NCBI GenBank assembly: GCA_002490835.1
Contig: DKUU01000041.1
Span: 467-48,587 of the forward strand
Source of the DNA: Lachnospiraceae bacterium UBA7196
Lineage (GTDB): Bacteria > Bacillota > Clostridia > Lachnospirales > Lachnospiraceae
DNA: 48,121 nt
Reading direction: 5' to 3'
Below are positions 26,021 through 34,294 of this stretch, piece by piece. How positions within the stretch are numbered: the first letter of the stretch is position 1; every line of letters begins with the position of its first letter. The position numbers and the translations under genes are program-made. The notes under the pieces are model-generated. The model worked only from the letters and a program-made list of their open reading frames with translations. It was not told the DNA's origin and searched no databases.

Positions 26021-27275
26021 CCGCTGCCTCTCTCTGTTTTTTGTCCGTTCCTGTATCCGTCTGTCCGGCCTCCCATGATCTGCTTTCCGTCTCAGTCACC
26101 ATTGCCGTAAGCCTTCCGTCTTTCACATAAACGTCAATCTGTTCTCCCACAGCCACCTGCGCCACGGAAGAGAGCGTTTTCCCGCGGGCGTCCGACGCAT
26201 AGGCATACCCCTGACTCAGCTTATCAAGCGGCGAAAGTCCCTTCATCTGCTCCGCATAGAGCGCCAGCCTGTGTCTCGTCCCCTGCAGCCGCCCCGTCAT
26301 AGCCGCCTGCAGCCGCTCCTCAAGCGATAATGTCTGCGTCTTTTTGGTGCGCAGCACCGCCAGCGGGCTCAAATATTTCAAGCGCACACTGTACTGTTGT
26401 GTCCTTCCCCTGCAGTTCCGGATCGTCCTCTCGCACAGATGGCGCATTGTATAGGCGTATTCCGACATCTGATCCATAAGCTGACTAAAATCGCAGACCG
26501 CCAATTCCGCGGCCGCAGAGGGCGTCGGCGCCCGCAGGTCAGCCACAAAGTCCGCTATCGTCACATCTGTCTCATGTCCGACTGCCGAGATGATCGGTAT
26601 CCGGCAGTCAAAGATAGCCTGCGCCACCGCCTCTTCATTAAAAGCCCAAAGATCCTCGATAGAACCGCCGCCCCTTCCAACGATCATCACGTCCACCTTT
26701 TTTGCTTCCAAAGCACGAATCCCGTTTATGATGCTGGGAGCCGCCGCCTCGCCCTGCACGATCGCCGGATAAAGGATGATCTGCACGTAAGGATTCCTGC
26801 GGGATGCGATATTTATGATATCCCGCACCGCCGCCCCTGTCTGCGCTGTCACCACGCCAAGCGTCCTCACATAGCGGGGAATCGGCTGCTTATACTGTTC
26901 GGCAAACATCCCCCGCTCCGCCAGTTCTGTCTTCAGCCGCTCGTATCTCTCATACAGCGCGCCAATGCCGTCCAATTCGATCTGTCTGGCATAGAGCTGG
27001 TATTTTCCATCCCGTTCATAGACGTCTATCGTGCCGCTTGCAACGACCTGCTGCCCTTCCTCCATCCGAAAAGGCAGCCCTCTTCTGTCCGAGGAAAACA
27101 TAACGCATGATATTGTACTTTTCGCATCCTTGAGCGTAAAATAAATATGTCCGGAAGTGTGATATTTGCAATTGCTGACCTCGCCCCGGATGCGAACCTT
27201 TTGCAGCATAAAGTCCTGCGTGAACATATTTTTGATATAGGAATTGACCTGTGCAACCGTATAGATATTCTGCAT
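26013..27275 (-). CDS. xseA: Exodeoxyribonuclease VII large subunit
   Basis: 420 residues. N-terminal OB-fold (1-100) with YTVAQVNSYIKNMFTQD and VSNCKYHTSGHIYFTLKD. The catalytic domain (about 120-320) has GVVTAQTGAAVRDIINI, GRGGGSIEDLWAFNEE and SAVGHETDVTIADFVADLRA. The C-terminal beta region follows a long helical segment that holds XseB. AAGGAG precedes the ATG. Part of the conserved nusB-xseA-xseB-ispA run. Confidence 0.96.
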   Translation of the reverse strand: MQNIYTVAQVNSYIKNMFTQDFMLQKVRIRGEVSNCKYHTSGHIYFTLKDAKSTISCVMFSSDRRGLPFRMEEGQQVVASGTIDVYERDGKYQLYARQIELDGIGALYERYERLKTELAERGMFAEQYKQPIPRYVRTLGVVTAQTGAAVRDIINIASRRNPYVQIILYPAIVQGEAAAPSIINGIRALEAKKVDVMIVGRGGGSIEDLWAFNEEAVAQAIFDCRIPIISAVGHETDVTIADFVADLRAPTPSAAAELAVCDFSQLMDQMSEYAYTMRHLCERTIRNCRGRTQQYSVRLKYLSPLAVLRTKKTQTLSLEERLQAAMTGRLQGTRHRLALYAEQMKGLSPLDKLSQGYAYASDARGKTLSSVAQVAVGEQIDVYVKDGRLTAMVTETESRSWEAGQTDTGTDKKQREAADG

Positions 27276-27283
27276 GACGCTCC

Positions 27284-27679
27284 TTATGCGAATTTTGCCA
27301 AAACGCCGTTTACAAACCCGAAAGAAGCATCCTGCCCAAACTTTTTGGCCAGCTCAACCGCTTCGTTGATTGCGACGCCGGTAGGGACCTCCTCATCGTA
27401 GCAGATCTCATAGACCGCCAACCTCAAAATCGTCAGATCCACCTTGCTCATCCTGCCGGTGTCCCACCCCTGTGCCTTCTCGTTTAGCTGGGAATCAATT
27501 TCAGACAACTTCTCAGAAATCTTGTGATATTTCTCCGAAACATAGGCTGCATCTTCGCCCTTTGCGGCGCCTTCCTCCTCAAAGAACAGTTCCTCCTGTT
27601 CCTTCATGTCCTCCACCTTGTTAAATTCCACACGAAATAACAGTTTAAAAATCTGTTCCCGCAACTCTCTTCTGCTCAT
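27284..27679 (-). CDS. nusB: Transcription antitermination factor NusB
   Basis: 131 residues, all-helical. REQIFKLLFRVEFNK at the start and the C-terminal block LRLAVYEICYDEEVPTGVAI followed by NEAVELAKKFGQDASFGFVN are diagnostic. With NusE (S10) it binds boxA in rRNA leaders and prevents termination. Lies 15 bases after the asp23 gene. Residues 25-60 form a longer charged loop than in E. coli, as in other Clostridia. Confidence 0.94.
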   Translation of the reverse strand: MSRRELREQIFKLLFRVEFNKVEDMKEQEELFFEEEGAAKGEDAAYVSEKYHKISEKLSEIDSQLNEKAQGWDTGRMSKVDLTILRLAVYEICYDEEVPTGVAINEAVELAKKFGQDASFGFVNGVLAKFA

Positions 27680-27694
27680 AACCAGTCACTCGTC

Positions 27695-28084
27695 CTATTT
27701 TTCTCTCGTCACATTGATCCCTGCGATGCGGATATTTACGTCCATAACCTCCAGCCCCGTCATATTCTCGATCGCATTTTTCACCTTAGTCTGTACTTTT
27801 TGGCAAGTAGTCGGTATATTGTAGCCATACTCCATTACAACGGCAAGTTCCGCCTTTACCTTTCCTCCTGAAACCTCCACTCTGGCTCCTCTGGAAAGAC
27901 CCCTGACGCCCACCCGGCTTAAAAGCTCATTGGTGAGATTTCCCGCCATGGCCGTGATACCTTCTACTTCCGTGGCCGCGAGCGCTGCAATCATCGCCAC
28001 TACATCATCAGCGATCCTGACAGTGCCGGCCCCTTCTGTCTGCGTTTCATATCCGTTCTTCTCCGCTTCCTGTTCCATGCTCAT
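27695..28084 (-). CDS. Asp23/Gls24 family protein
   Basis: 129 residues. VRIADDVVAMIAALAATEVEGI followed by GRVG-like motifs (SRVGVRGLSRGARVEV) and a C-terminal VKNAIENMTGLEVMDVNI define the DUF322/Asp23 family, known in staphylococci as an envelope-associated stress protein and in Bacillus as YqhY. GGGAGGAGG precedes the ATG. In Firmicutes this gene commonly leads the nusB operon; YqhY is linked to control of fatty acid synthesis in B. subtilis, which I do not assume here. Confidence 0.92.
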   Translation of the reverse strand: MSMEQEAEKNGYETQTEGAGTVRIADDVVAMIAALAATEVEGITAMAGNLTNELLSRVGVRGLSRGARVEVSGGKVKAELAVVMEYGYNIPTTCQKVQTKVKNAIENMTGLEVMDVNIRIAGINVTREK

Positions 28085-28119
28085 CCCACGTCCTCCTCCC
28101 AGTTTGGCTTAATGGTTTC

Positions 28120-28148
28120 AGTATATCAAAATTTCTATTTTTTGCCTA
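28120..28148 (-). promoter_or_regulatory. Sigma-A promoter of the asp23-nusB-...-recN operon
   Basis: Minus strand: -35 TAGGCA (28148-28143), 17-base spacer, -10 TATACT (28125-28120). Start would be near 28113, leaving a short leader of about 29 bases that holds the ribosome site. From here ten genes down to recN have gaps of at most 62 bases and no internal terminator. Confidence 0.65.
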
Positions 28149-28190
28149 GTCCCATTCCGTCTCATTCTCCCTGCGCTCCTCCGTGCAATC

Positions 28191-29378
28191 TCAGAGCCAA
28201 AAGCTCAAACTGTACTGCTTTTCATTATCCACATAGGACACGGAGCCGCCCTGACAATCCAAATAACGGAATATCCCCTGCTCCCCGATCAAAGCTTCCC
28301 ACATCCTCTGATAAACATCCTCTCCCGCGCACTTTAGGGTTACATAGGAATCTCCTTTCCGATAGCTGTCCTCAAAGATTTTCTCAATCTTCTCCTCATC
28401 CCATGTTTCAAAATAAAGGCCCTCCCGCACATAGTAGTTCGCCTCCATTGCCGTGCAGAGAGGCAGTTCCACCACATTATCGAAAGTGTGTGTCTGTTCC
28501 ATCTGCCCGCTCGTCACACAGAGATAATCGTAATTGATCGTGGGGATTTCCCCTTCCGGATAATCGCTGCCCACCGCCTGATAGGAAGCGTCTCCCCAAG
28601 TCGTATCCACATAATAGTATGCCCCGTCGATCCGCACCAGATTCCATGCGTGCCCCTCGCCGCCCACGACACTTCCCAGCACCAGCGTCGAATAAATGCC
28701 TGCCCGGTTCAACAGATACTGCGTCGCCTTCGCATATCCCTGACAAACCGATTTCCTCTCCAGAAAAACGGAGCAGATATTTTGGCTGTCCTTCGCGGCA
28801 ACATCATAGTCCGTATGATGGATCAGATATTCGTAAATATATTTCACCTTACCGTACTCGTCCGCTCCCTCCGGAATACCCGCAAGGCATTGGTTTACAT
28901 AACTATCAATCTGTCTTTGTTTTTTTTCCGCCTCCTCACGGCTGATGCTGTAACTGCCGGTAAAAGTGATCTTTTTCAAAAGACTGCCCAGCGTATACTC
29001 CGTGTAAGTATATCCCTCCACATAAAAAATCTCGGGATGATCGTTCAATACACATTGAAATATCCGGGAAATCAGTTCTTTGTCACAACTTGAAAGCTTT
29101 ACATTCTCCCGAAAATAAAGCAGAGCGTCCAAAATCTCCAGATAGAGATCCTGTTCTTCTCCGGAAAGTTGCGCGAAGGCATAGCAGTTCTCCTGCGCCC
29201 TTCGCAGCGCGTCGTCTTTGTCGGCTGTCACCTGCTCCGGCTGCTGCTCTACCGTCTGCCCCGCGCCTATCTCCTCCTGCACATACAGGCTGCTCTCCCG
29301 CTCCGGCAGCCTCCATGAAAAATAAAGAAGGGTTCCCGAAAGCAGCATACAAAATAACAAAACACCTGTTTTTTTCAT
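28191..29378 (-). CDS. Exported transglutaminase-like cysteine protease
   Basis: 395 residues. Residues 1-22 (MKKTGVLLFCMLLSGTLLYF) are a signal peptide or membrane anchor. A helical region leads to a transglutaminase-like core with the papain-type triad Cys212 (KSVCQGYAKATQYLL), His243 (GEGHAWNLVRI) and Asp258 (YYVDTTWGD). Bacterial members act outside the cytoplasm, often as proteases or cell-wall-linked crosslinkers or amidases; specificity is unknown. AGGAGG precedes the ATG. It sits alone between prfC and the asp23 promoter, and C-terminal residues 300-395 match nothing I recognise. Confidence 0.85.
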   Translation of the reverse strand: MKKTGVLLFCMLLSGTLLYFSWRLPERESSLYVQEEIGAGQTVEQQPEQVTADKDDALRRAQENCYAFAQLSGEEQDLYLEILDALLYFRENVKLSSCDKELISRIFQCVLNDHPEIFYVEGYTYTEYTLGSLLKKITFTGSYSISREEAEKKQRQIDSYVNQCLAGIPEGADEYGKVKYIYEYLIHHTDYDVAAKDSQNICSVFLERKSVCQGYAKATQYLLNRAGIYSTLVLGSVVGGEGHAWNLVRIDGAYYYVDTTWGDASYQAVGSDYPEGEIPTINYDYLCVTSGQMEQTHTFDNVVELPLCTAMEANYYVREGLYFETWDEEKIEKIFEDSYRKGDSYVTLKCAGEDVYQRMWEALIGEQGIFRYLDCQGGSVSYVDNEKQYSLSFWL

Positions 29379-29441
29379 AAAAACCCTCCTTTCGCCTAAC
29401 GTCTAACGCTTTCTCATAGCCCGTTTAAACCTGTTTTTGCC

Positions 29442-31034
29442 TTAATTTTTTCCAAACTCCGACAAGATCAATCCCTCGTTGCGCTCCACCGTCATCCCGA
29501 TGCTCCACTGATTGACAAAGAGAAGCAGCGGATTATCTTTCAAATCTTTGATCTTTTTCATATCCGAAGTACCTGTGAGCTTGTCCAGATCGATATCCTT
29601 ATTTTCAATCCAGCGAATATGTTCATAAGGAAGATTCTCCAGCTTGATCTCCACATTATATTCGTTTTCCAGACGGTACTTGAGCACATCAAACTGCAGT
29701 ACGCCCACCACCCCGACGATAATCTCTTCCATACCCGTATTAAATTCCTGAAAGATCTGGATCGCACCCTCCTGCGCGATCTGCATGATACCCTTAACGA
29801 ACTGTTTGCGCTTCATGGTGTCCATCTGTCTGACTCTGGCAAAGTGTTCTGGCGCAAAAGTCGGAATGCCCTCGTAGGCAAACTGTTCTCCCGGCATACA
29901 GATGGTATCGCCGATGGAAAAGATACCGGGGTCGAAGACGCCGATGATATCCCCCGCATAGGCCTCGCTCAATATCTTTCTCTCGGATGCCTGTATCTGC
30001 TGGGGCTGGGAAAGGCGCATCACTTTTCCCCCCTGCACATGCTTCACCTCGGCATTCACGTCAAACCGTCCCGAGCAGATACGCATGAAAGCGATACGGT
30101 CCCGGTGCGCCTTGTTCATGTTCGCCTGAATCTTAAAGACAAAGGCCGAAAATTCATGCTCCACCGGATCGATCAGGCCGATATCCGCCTTGCGGGGCAG
30201 CGGGGTCGTTGTCATCTTTAAAAAATGCTGTAAAAAAATCTCCACACCAAAATTTGTGAGCGCCGAACCGAAAAACACCGGCGTCAGGTCTCCCGCCTGC
30301 ACCTGTTCTAAGGAAAAAGCCGCGCTCGCGCCGTCTAACAGCTCGATCTCATCATTCAACAAGGAGAGCGCGTCTTCCCCGATCTGCGCCTGCAACGCCG
30401 CTTTGTCGGTCATGGGAATCCTCGTGGCTTGTCCCTCCTTCGTTCCCTTCTCCGTATCCGAATACGTGATCACACACTGGCTCTCCCGCTCGTAAACGCC
30501 TTTAAAATTTTTGCCGGAGCCTATGGGCCAGTTGATCGGACAGGTGGCAATGCCCAGTTCCTTTTCGATCTCGTCCAAAAGCTCGAACGTATCGTTTGCA
30601 TCCCGGTCCAGCTTATTGATAAAGGTAAAGATCGGGATATGACGCATCACGCAGACCTTAAACAGCTTTCTGGTCTGCGCCTCCACTCCCTTTGAAGCGT
30701 CTATGACCATCACTGCGGAATCCGCCGCCATCAGCGTCCTGTATGTGTCCTCCGAAAAATCCTGATGCCCCGGCGTGTCCAAAATATTAACGCAAAAGCC
30801 GTCGTAACTAAACTGCAGCACAGAGGAAGTGACCGAAATACCCCTCTCTTTCTCGATCTCCATCCAGTCCGAGACTGCATGTCTGGCCGTGGCCTTTCCC
30901 TTGACGCTGCCCGCCAGATTGATGGCGCCCCCGTAGAGCAGGAATTTTTCCGTGAGGGTAGTCTTTCCCGCATCCGGATGTGAAATGATGGCAAAGGTTC
31001 TTCTCTTGTTTATCTCTTCCGCATAGTTTCCCAC
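29442..31034 (-). CDS. prfC: Peptide chain release factor 3
   Basis: 530 residues from GTG at 31034, set by GGAGG eight bases before it; a TTG 15 bases upstream lies on top of that site. GTPase that recycles RF1 and RF2 from the ribosome after peptide release. G1 is SHPDAGKTTLTEK, G3 DTPGHQDF, G4 NKLD; the region ERGISVTSSVLQF is typical of RF3 rather than EF-G. The C-terminal domain has GVVGVLQFDVLKYRLENEY. Neither neighbour is functionally related. Confidence 0.96.
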   Translation of the reverse strand: MGNYAEEINKRRTFAIISHPDAGKTTLTEKFLLYGGAINLAGSVKGKATARHAVSDWMEIEKERGISVTSSVLQFSYDGFCVNILDTPGHQDFSEDTYRTLMAADSAVMVIDASKGVEAQTRKLFKVCVMRHIPIFTFINKLDRDANDTFELLDEIEKELGIATCPINWPIGSGKNFKGVYERESQCVITYSDTEKGTKEGQATRIPMTDKAALQAQIGEDALSLLNDEIELLDGASAAFSLEQVQAGDLTPVFFGSALTNFGVEIFLQHFLKMTTTPLPRKADIGLIDPVEHEFSAFVFKIQANMNKAHRDRIAFMRICSGRFDVNAEVKHVQGGKVMRLSQPQQIQASERKILSEAYAGDIIGVFDPGIFSIGDTICMPGEQFAYEGIPTFAPEHFARVRQMDTMKRKQFVKGIMQIAQEGAIQIFQEFNTGMEEIIVGVVGVLQFDVLKYRLENEYNVEIKLENLPYEHIRWIENKDIDLDKLTGTSDMKKIKDLKDNPLLLFVNQWSIGMTVERNEGLILSEFGKN

Positions 31035-31091
31035 GTTTTTATCCTCCAAAATCAGAGCTTCCCAGCTCTTTTTCGCGTTCCGAATCGTTCT

Positions 31092-32246
31092 TCACAGCAT
31101 GGATGTGCCGGAAAACGCCGGCTTGATCCCAAAATAAGCAAGAACTGTGGCGCCGATATCGGCAAATGTCTCTCTGGTCCCAAGATTTTCGGGAATGACG
31201 GACTTTCCGTACATTAGAAAGGGCGTGTATTCTCTGGAATGGTCCGTAGAGACCGTATAGCCCGGATCGCAGCCGTGATCCGCCGTGAGCATCAGGATAT
31301 CCTCATCCCTCAGCTTGTCCATGATCTTCGGAAGTCTTTCATCGAAGTAGGAAAGCGCTCTGGCATAGCCGTCCACATCGTTGCGGTGCCCGTAGAGCAT
31401 ATCGTAATCCACCAGATTCACAAAACACAGGCCCTCGAAATCCTGATCCAGATATGATAGCGTCCGCTCGATCCCCTCTTCGTTTCCCTTCGTGTAAACC
31501 GCTTCCGTGATGCCCTTCCCTGCAAAGATATCCTTGATCTTTCCTACGGAGATCACCGATTTCCCGGCATCTTTCATCTGGTCCAGCATAGTCGTTCCCG
31601 GCGGAAGCAGGGAAAAATCATGCCTGCGGGGCGTTCTGGTATAATGCCCTCCGCAGGGGCCAATAAAGGGTCTTGCAATCACGCGTCCCACGCCGTGCTC
31701 CCCCTGTAAGATTTCCCGTGCGATCCGGCAGTATTCATAGAGCTGTTCCACCGGAACGATATCTTCATGGGCCGCAATCTGAAACACACTGTCCGCCGAG
31801 GTGTATACGATCAGATCGCCGGTATTCCTATGGGCATCCCCGTACTCCTGAATCACGGCCGTACCGGAATAAGGTTTGTTGCACAGCACGCCGCGCCCGG
31901 TACGTTCAGAAAACGCTTTAAGCACTTCGTCCGGAAAACCATCCGGATAGGTGGGCAGCGGCTTTTTAGACAAAATGCCCGCGATCTCCCAGTGTCCTAT
32001 GGTGGTATCCTTGCCTTTCGAGGCCTCCTTCATACGAGCGATCCGCGCCGTAGGCGCATCCACCTTTTCCCCGCAGGTCACACCGTCCAGATTGAACAGG
32101 CCAAGCCTGCGCATATTCGGCATCGCAAATGCGGGGCTTTGGGAGACGGAGCGCAGGGTATTCGTACCCTTATCCCCGTACGCTTCCGCATCCTCCATCT
32201 CCCCGATTCCAAAACTGTCTAAAACGATCAGAAATACTCTCTTCAT
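31092..32246 (-). CDS. deoB: Phosphopentomutase
   Basis: 384 residues. Interconverts ribose or deoxyribose 1-phosphate and 5-phosphate in nucleoside salvage. Alkaline-phosphatase superfamily metal sites are visible: Asp10 (LIVLDSFGIGEMEDA), the phospho-acceptor Thr in GKDTTIGHWEIAG, and the C-terminal MLTADHGCDPGYTVSTDHSREYTP. AGGAGG precedes the ATG. Possible promoter upstream: TTGCCA (32306-32301) and TATAGT (32285-32280), but the 15-base spacer is short. It appears monocistronic or joined to prfC, whose start codon is 58 bases beyond the deoB stop. Confidence 0.96.
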   Translation of the reverse strand: MKRVFLIVLDSFGIGEMEDAEAYGDKGTNTLRSVSQSPAFAMPNMRRLGLFNLDGVTCGEKVDAPTARIARMKEASKGKDTTIGHWEIAGILSKKPLPTYPDGFPDEVLKAFSERTGRGVLCNKPYSGTAVIQEYGDAHRNTGDLIVYTSADSVFQIAAHEDIVPVEQLYEYCRIAREILQGEHGVGRVIARPFIGPCGGHYTRTPRRHDFSLLPPGTTMLDQMKDAGKSVISVGKIKDIFAGKGITEAVYTKGNEEGIERTLSYLDQDFEGLCFVNLVDYDMLYGHRNDVDGYARALSYFDERLPKIMDKLRDEDILMLTADHGCDPGYTVSTDHSREYTPFLMYGKSVIPENLGTRETFADIGATVLAYFGIKPAFSGTSML

Positions 32247-32338
32247 CTTTTGCCTCCTGTACTAAAAAACTCATACTTTACTATAGTATCATAAAACCTT
32301 TGGCAATGCACTCACTTCCGGCAGTTTATTTTCCGCCC

Positions 32339-33049
32339 CTATTTCAAGTCGCCGCTCACGGTACTGATCACGATGGCGTCCGCGCTCACGCCGGTCTTGC
32401 GGATCACGATATCCTCGATCTGGGCGCGCTGCGCCTCCGACAGCTCCGTGGTATTTACCACCACGTCCACGCTCTCCCCGTCGATGCTGACAATGGCATC
32501 GTCAAAGCCCTTCGCTTCCAGAAGGATCTCCGCCGCCGTCTCCTTCTCCGCGATATCCGTCATGGAGATCATGCTGTTCACAGCGTCCTGCTTCTGCGTT
32601 TCGCTGATATTGGCATTGTTTATGATCTCTAAGAGCGTCTCCTTATTCTGCATCCGGGTCTGCTCCTTTTCCAGCTTCGCACCGGAAAGCGCGGAAGTCG
32701 TCTGCGCGGAAGTAAACACCGCCTCCCCCGGCACCTCATCCATCTGTTCTTCAGCCAGCGCCTTCGCCAGCTCCTCGTCCACACTGCCATCCCCCGAAAG
32801 CGTCACATCGCTGTCCAGACTCTGAATATCGCCGGTCGCCTTTTCGATATCCTCGTCGGAAAGATCAAGCAGCGCCGCATAATCAGCCTCCCCGTCCGTA
32901 CTAAGCGGCGTCGACTCCGCTGTACCGCTCACGCTCATAAGCTTCTCGTCCGTCACCTTTGTCCCCGCAAAATTCAGGTAGCCTGCCACCGCGATCATAA
33001 TCGCTAACGCCGTGATCATCATCTGGTTCTTTTTGATCATATTCTTCAA
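32339..33049 (-). CDS. spoIIIAH: Stage III sporulation protein AH
   Basis: 236 residues, TTG start at 33049 with GGGGAG in good spacing (the first ATG is nine bases later, too far from that site). One N-terminal membrane helix (about 8-27) is followed by a long linker. A C-terminal YscJ/FliF-like ring-building domain (about 130-236) has NISETQKQDAVNSMISM, AEILLEAKGFDDAIVSIDG and IVIRKTGVSADAIVIS. SpoIIIAH in the mother-cell membrane binds forespore SpoIIQ to form the channel across the intermembrane space. Last gene of the spoIIIA operon. Confidence 0.93.
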   Translation of the reverse strand: MKNMIKKNQMMITALAIMIAVAGYLNFAGTKVTDEKLMSVSGTAESTPLSTDGEADYAALLDLSDEDIEKATGDIQSLDSDVTLSGDGSVDEELAKALAEEQMDEVPGEAVFTSAQTTSALSGAKLEKEQTRMQNKETLLEIINNANISETQKQDAVNSMISMTDIAEKETAAEILLEAKGFDDAIVSIDGESVDVVVNTTELSEAQRAQIEDIVIRKTGVSADAIVISTVSGDLK

Positions 33050-33062
33050 TGTCTTCTCCCCT

Positions 33063-33680
33063 TCACTGATTATTTGTTTTCATTTTAATTATTGCTATTC
33101 TATTCATGTCTACTTCAAATAATACCTGAATCGCTTCAATTATATCCCTCCGTACCCGTTCGCTGCCAGCCCCCTGCGCGATCACCACTACGCCTTCTAC
33201 TCTGGGGGCGATCGTTCTGACCACAAGGGGCACCTCCTTTCCCCTCTCATCCACAGTCCTGACCACGCTCTTATCAAATTTTGATTCCGAGACATGCCGG
33301 CTTCCTCCCGCCGCATCCGTCTCCACCGTATCCGAGCTCTCTTCCCTGCCGTCTCTGGTCAGGACCTGTTCCTCCGATCCCGCCAGCGTGATCAATACCT
33401 GCACCTGACCTGCTCCCTCCACAAAGCGCAGACTCTCCTCCAGCTTTTTCTCCCAGTAGTCCGCATATCCATCGCTGTCCCTTTTTGCGGAATCGAACAT
33501 TTGTTCTGTGTTCATACTATCACTTGTTGCGTCCAATACATGGGACTTTGACTTTTCTCTATCCGTCGGAAGTGAAATCACGCACAAAAGCATCCCGACC
33601 AATACAAGAATCAGGCACTGATCCTTCCTGAGTTTTTTCCCCTCCGTGAACTTTTGCAGCCTCGTTTTCCATTCACCCAT
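33063..33680 (-). CDS. spoIIIAG: Stage III sporulation protein AG
   Basis: 205 residues. Membrane helix at about 20-40 (LRKDQCLILVLVGMLLCVIS). Then comes a ring-building domain with YWEKKLEESLRFVEGAGQVQ and VRTIAPRVEGVVVIAQGAGS, and a C-terminal block VRRDIIEAIQVLFEVDMNRI. SpoIIIAG forms a large ring in the mother-cell membrane of the feeding-tube channel. The insert between the two domain halves (about 105-140) is Asp/Glu/Ser-rich. The gene overlaps spoIIIAF by eight bases; GGAGGTG precedes its ATG. Confidence 0.92.
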   Translation of the reverse strand: MGEWKTRLQKFTEGKKLRKDQCLILVLVGMLLCVISLPTDREKSKSHVLDATSDSMNTEQMFDSAKRDSDGYADYWEKKLEESLRFVEGAGQVQVLITLAGSEEQVLTRDGREESSDTVETDAAGGSRHVSESKFDKSVVRTVDERGKEVPLVVRTIAPRVEGVVVIAQGAGSERVRRDIIEAIQVLFEVDMNRIAIIKMKTNNQ

Positions 33681-34248
33681 CCCACTTCACCTCCACGCAA
33701 TTCTCCTCCAGTCCCAGAAAATCGGCGATCCGCAGACGGACTGCTTCCAGCGCTCCATTCTCCCCCTCCTTTCCTGTGCCGATCGTAATCTTCTCCACGG
33801 CGATCCCGCTATCGTCCGTTCCCCTCTCTCCGACCACGACCTCTACCGAAAAGGTCACTTCTTCTTCGGACGGCTCCATCCTCTCCGCTAAAATGAGACG
33901 GACTTGTTTTACAAAGCAGTCCTCCCCCGCCAGTTCCCGGTTTAAACGGGCCGCCAGTTCCTCCTCCATGCGTTCCGTCACCGCTTCCTCCACGCCGGCT
34001 CCCGATATTTTCGCCAAATCGGCGGATAGCTCCGGCAGCTTGGCCGTCTCCCGTATCCCGTCAAGTACAGCCGCCGGCTCCTGCCACTGTCCTCCTGCTG
34101 CCTGTACAAAGGGTCTAAGAAAAAGCAATAATATAATAACGCCAGATATTGATTTGATATACTTTTCATACTGCCTTCCCGGCGCAAAATGTACCACCGC
34201 CTGCGCCAAGATCATAAAAATGCCGATATCTTTAATATTTTGGAGCAT
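33673..34248 (-). CDS. spoIIIAF: Stage III sporulation protein AF
   Basis: 191 residues. Two N-terminal membrane segments (about 5-20 and 33-48; YEKYIKSISGVIILLLFLRP) followed by a soluble domain that ends LRIADFLGLEENCVEVKWDG, the usual SpoIIIAF layout. Its place between AE and AG confirms the call despite weak sequence conservation. AAGGAGG precedes the ATG. Confidence 0.88.
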   Translation of the reverse strand: MLQNIKDIGIFMILAQAVVHFAPGRQYEKYIKSISGVIILLLFLRPFVQAAGGQWQEPAAVLDGIRETAKLPELSADLAKISGAGVEEAVTERMEEELAARLNRELAGEDCFVKQVRLILAERMEPSEEEVTFSVEVVVGERGTDDSGIAVEKITIGTGKEGENGALEAVRLRIADFLGLEENCVEVKWDG

Positions 34249-34264
34249 AAATCCTCCTTCATGA

Positions 34265-34287
34265 CGGAACGATTTATTGCGGTTCCG
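34265..34287 (-). other. Small hairpin between spoIIIAE and spoIIIAF
   Basis: Six-base stem CGGAAC (34265-34270) / GTTCCG (34282-34287) with an 11-base loop in the 46-base spacer. No U tract follows, so if it works it more likely affects mRNA stability or relative expression of AE and AF than termination. Confidence 0.3.
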
Positions 34288-34294
34288 CTTTCAT

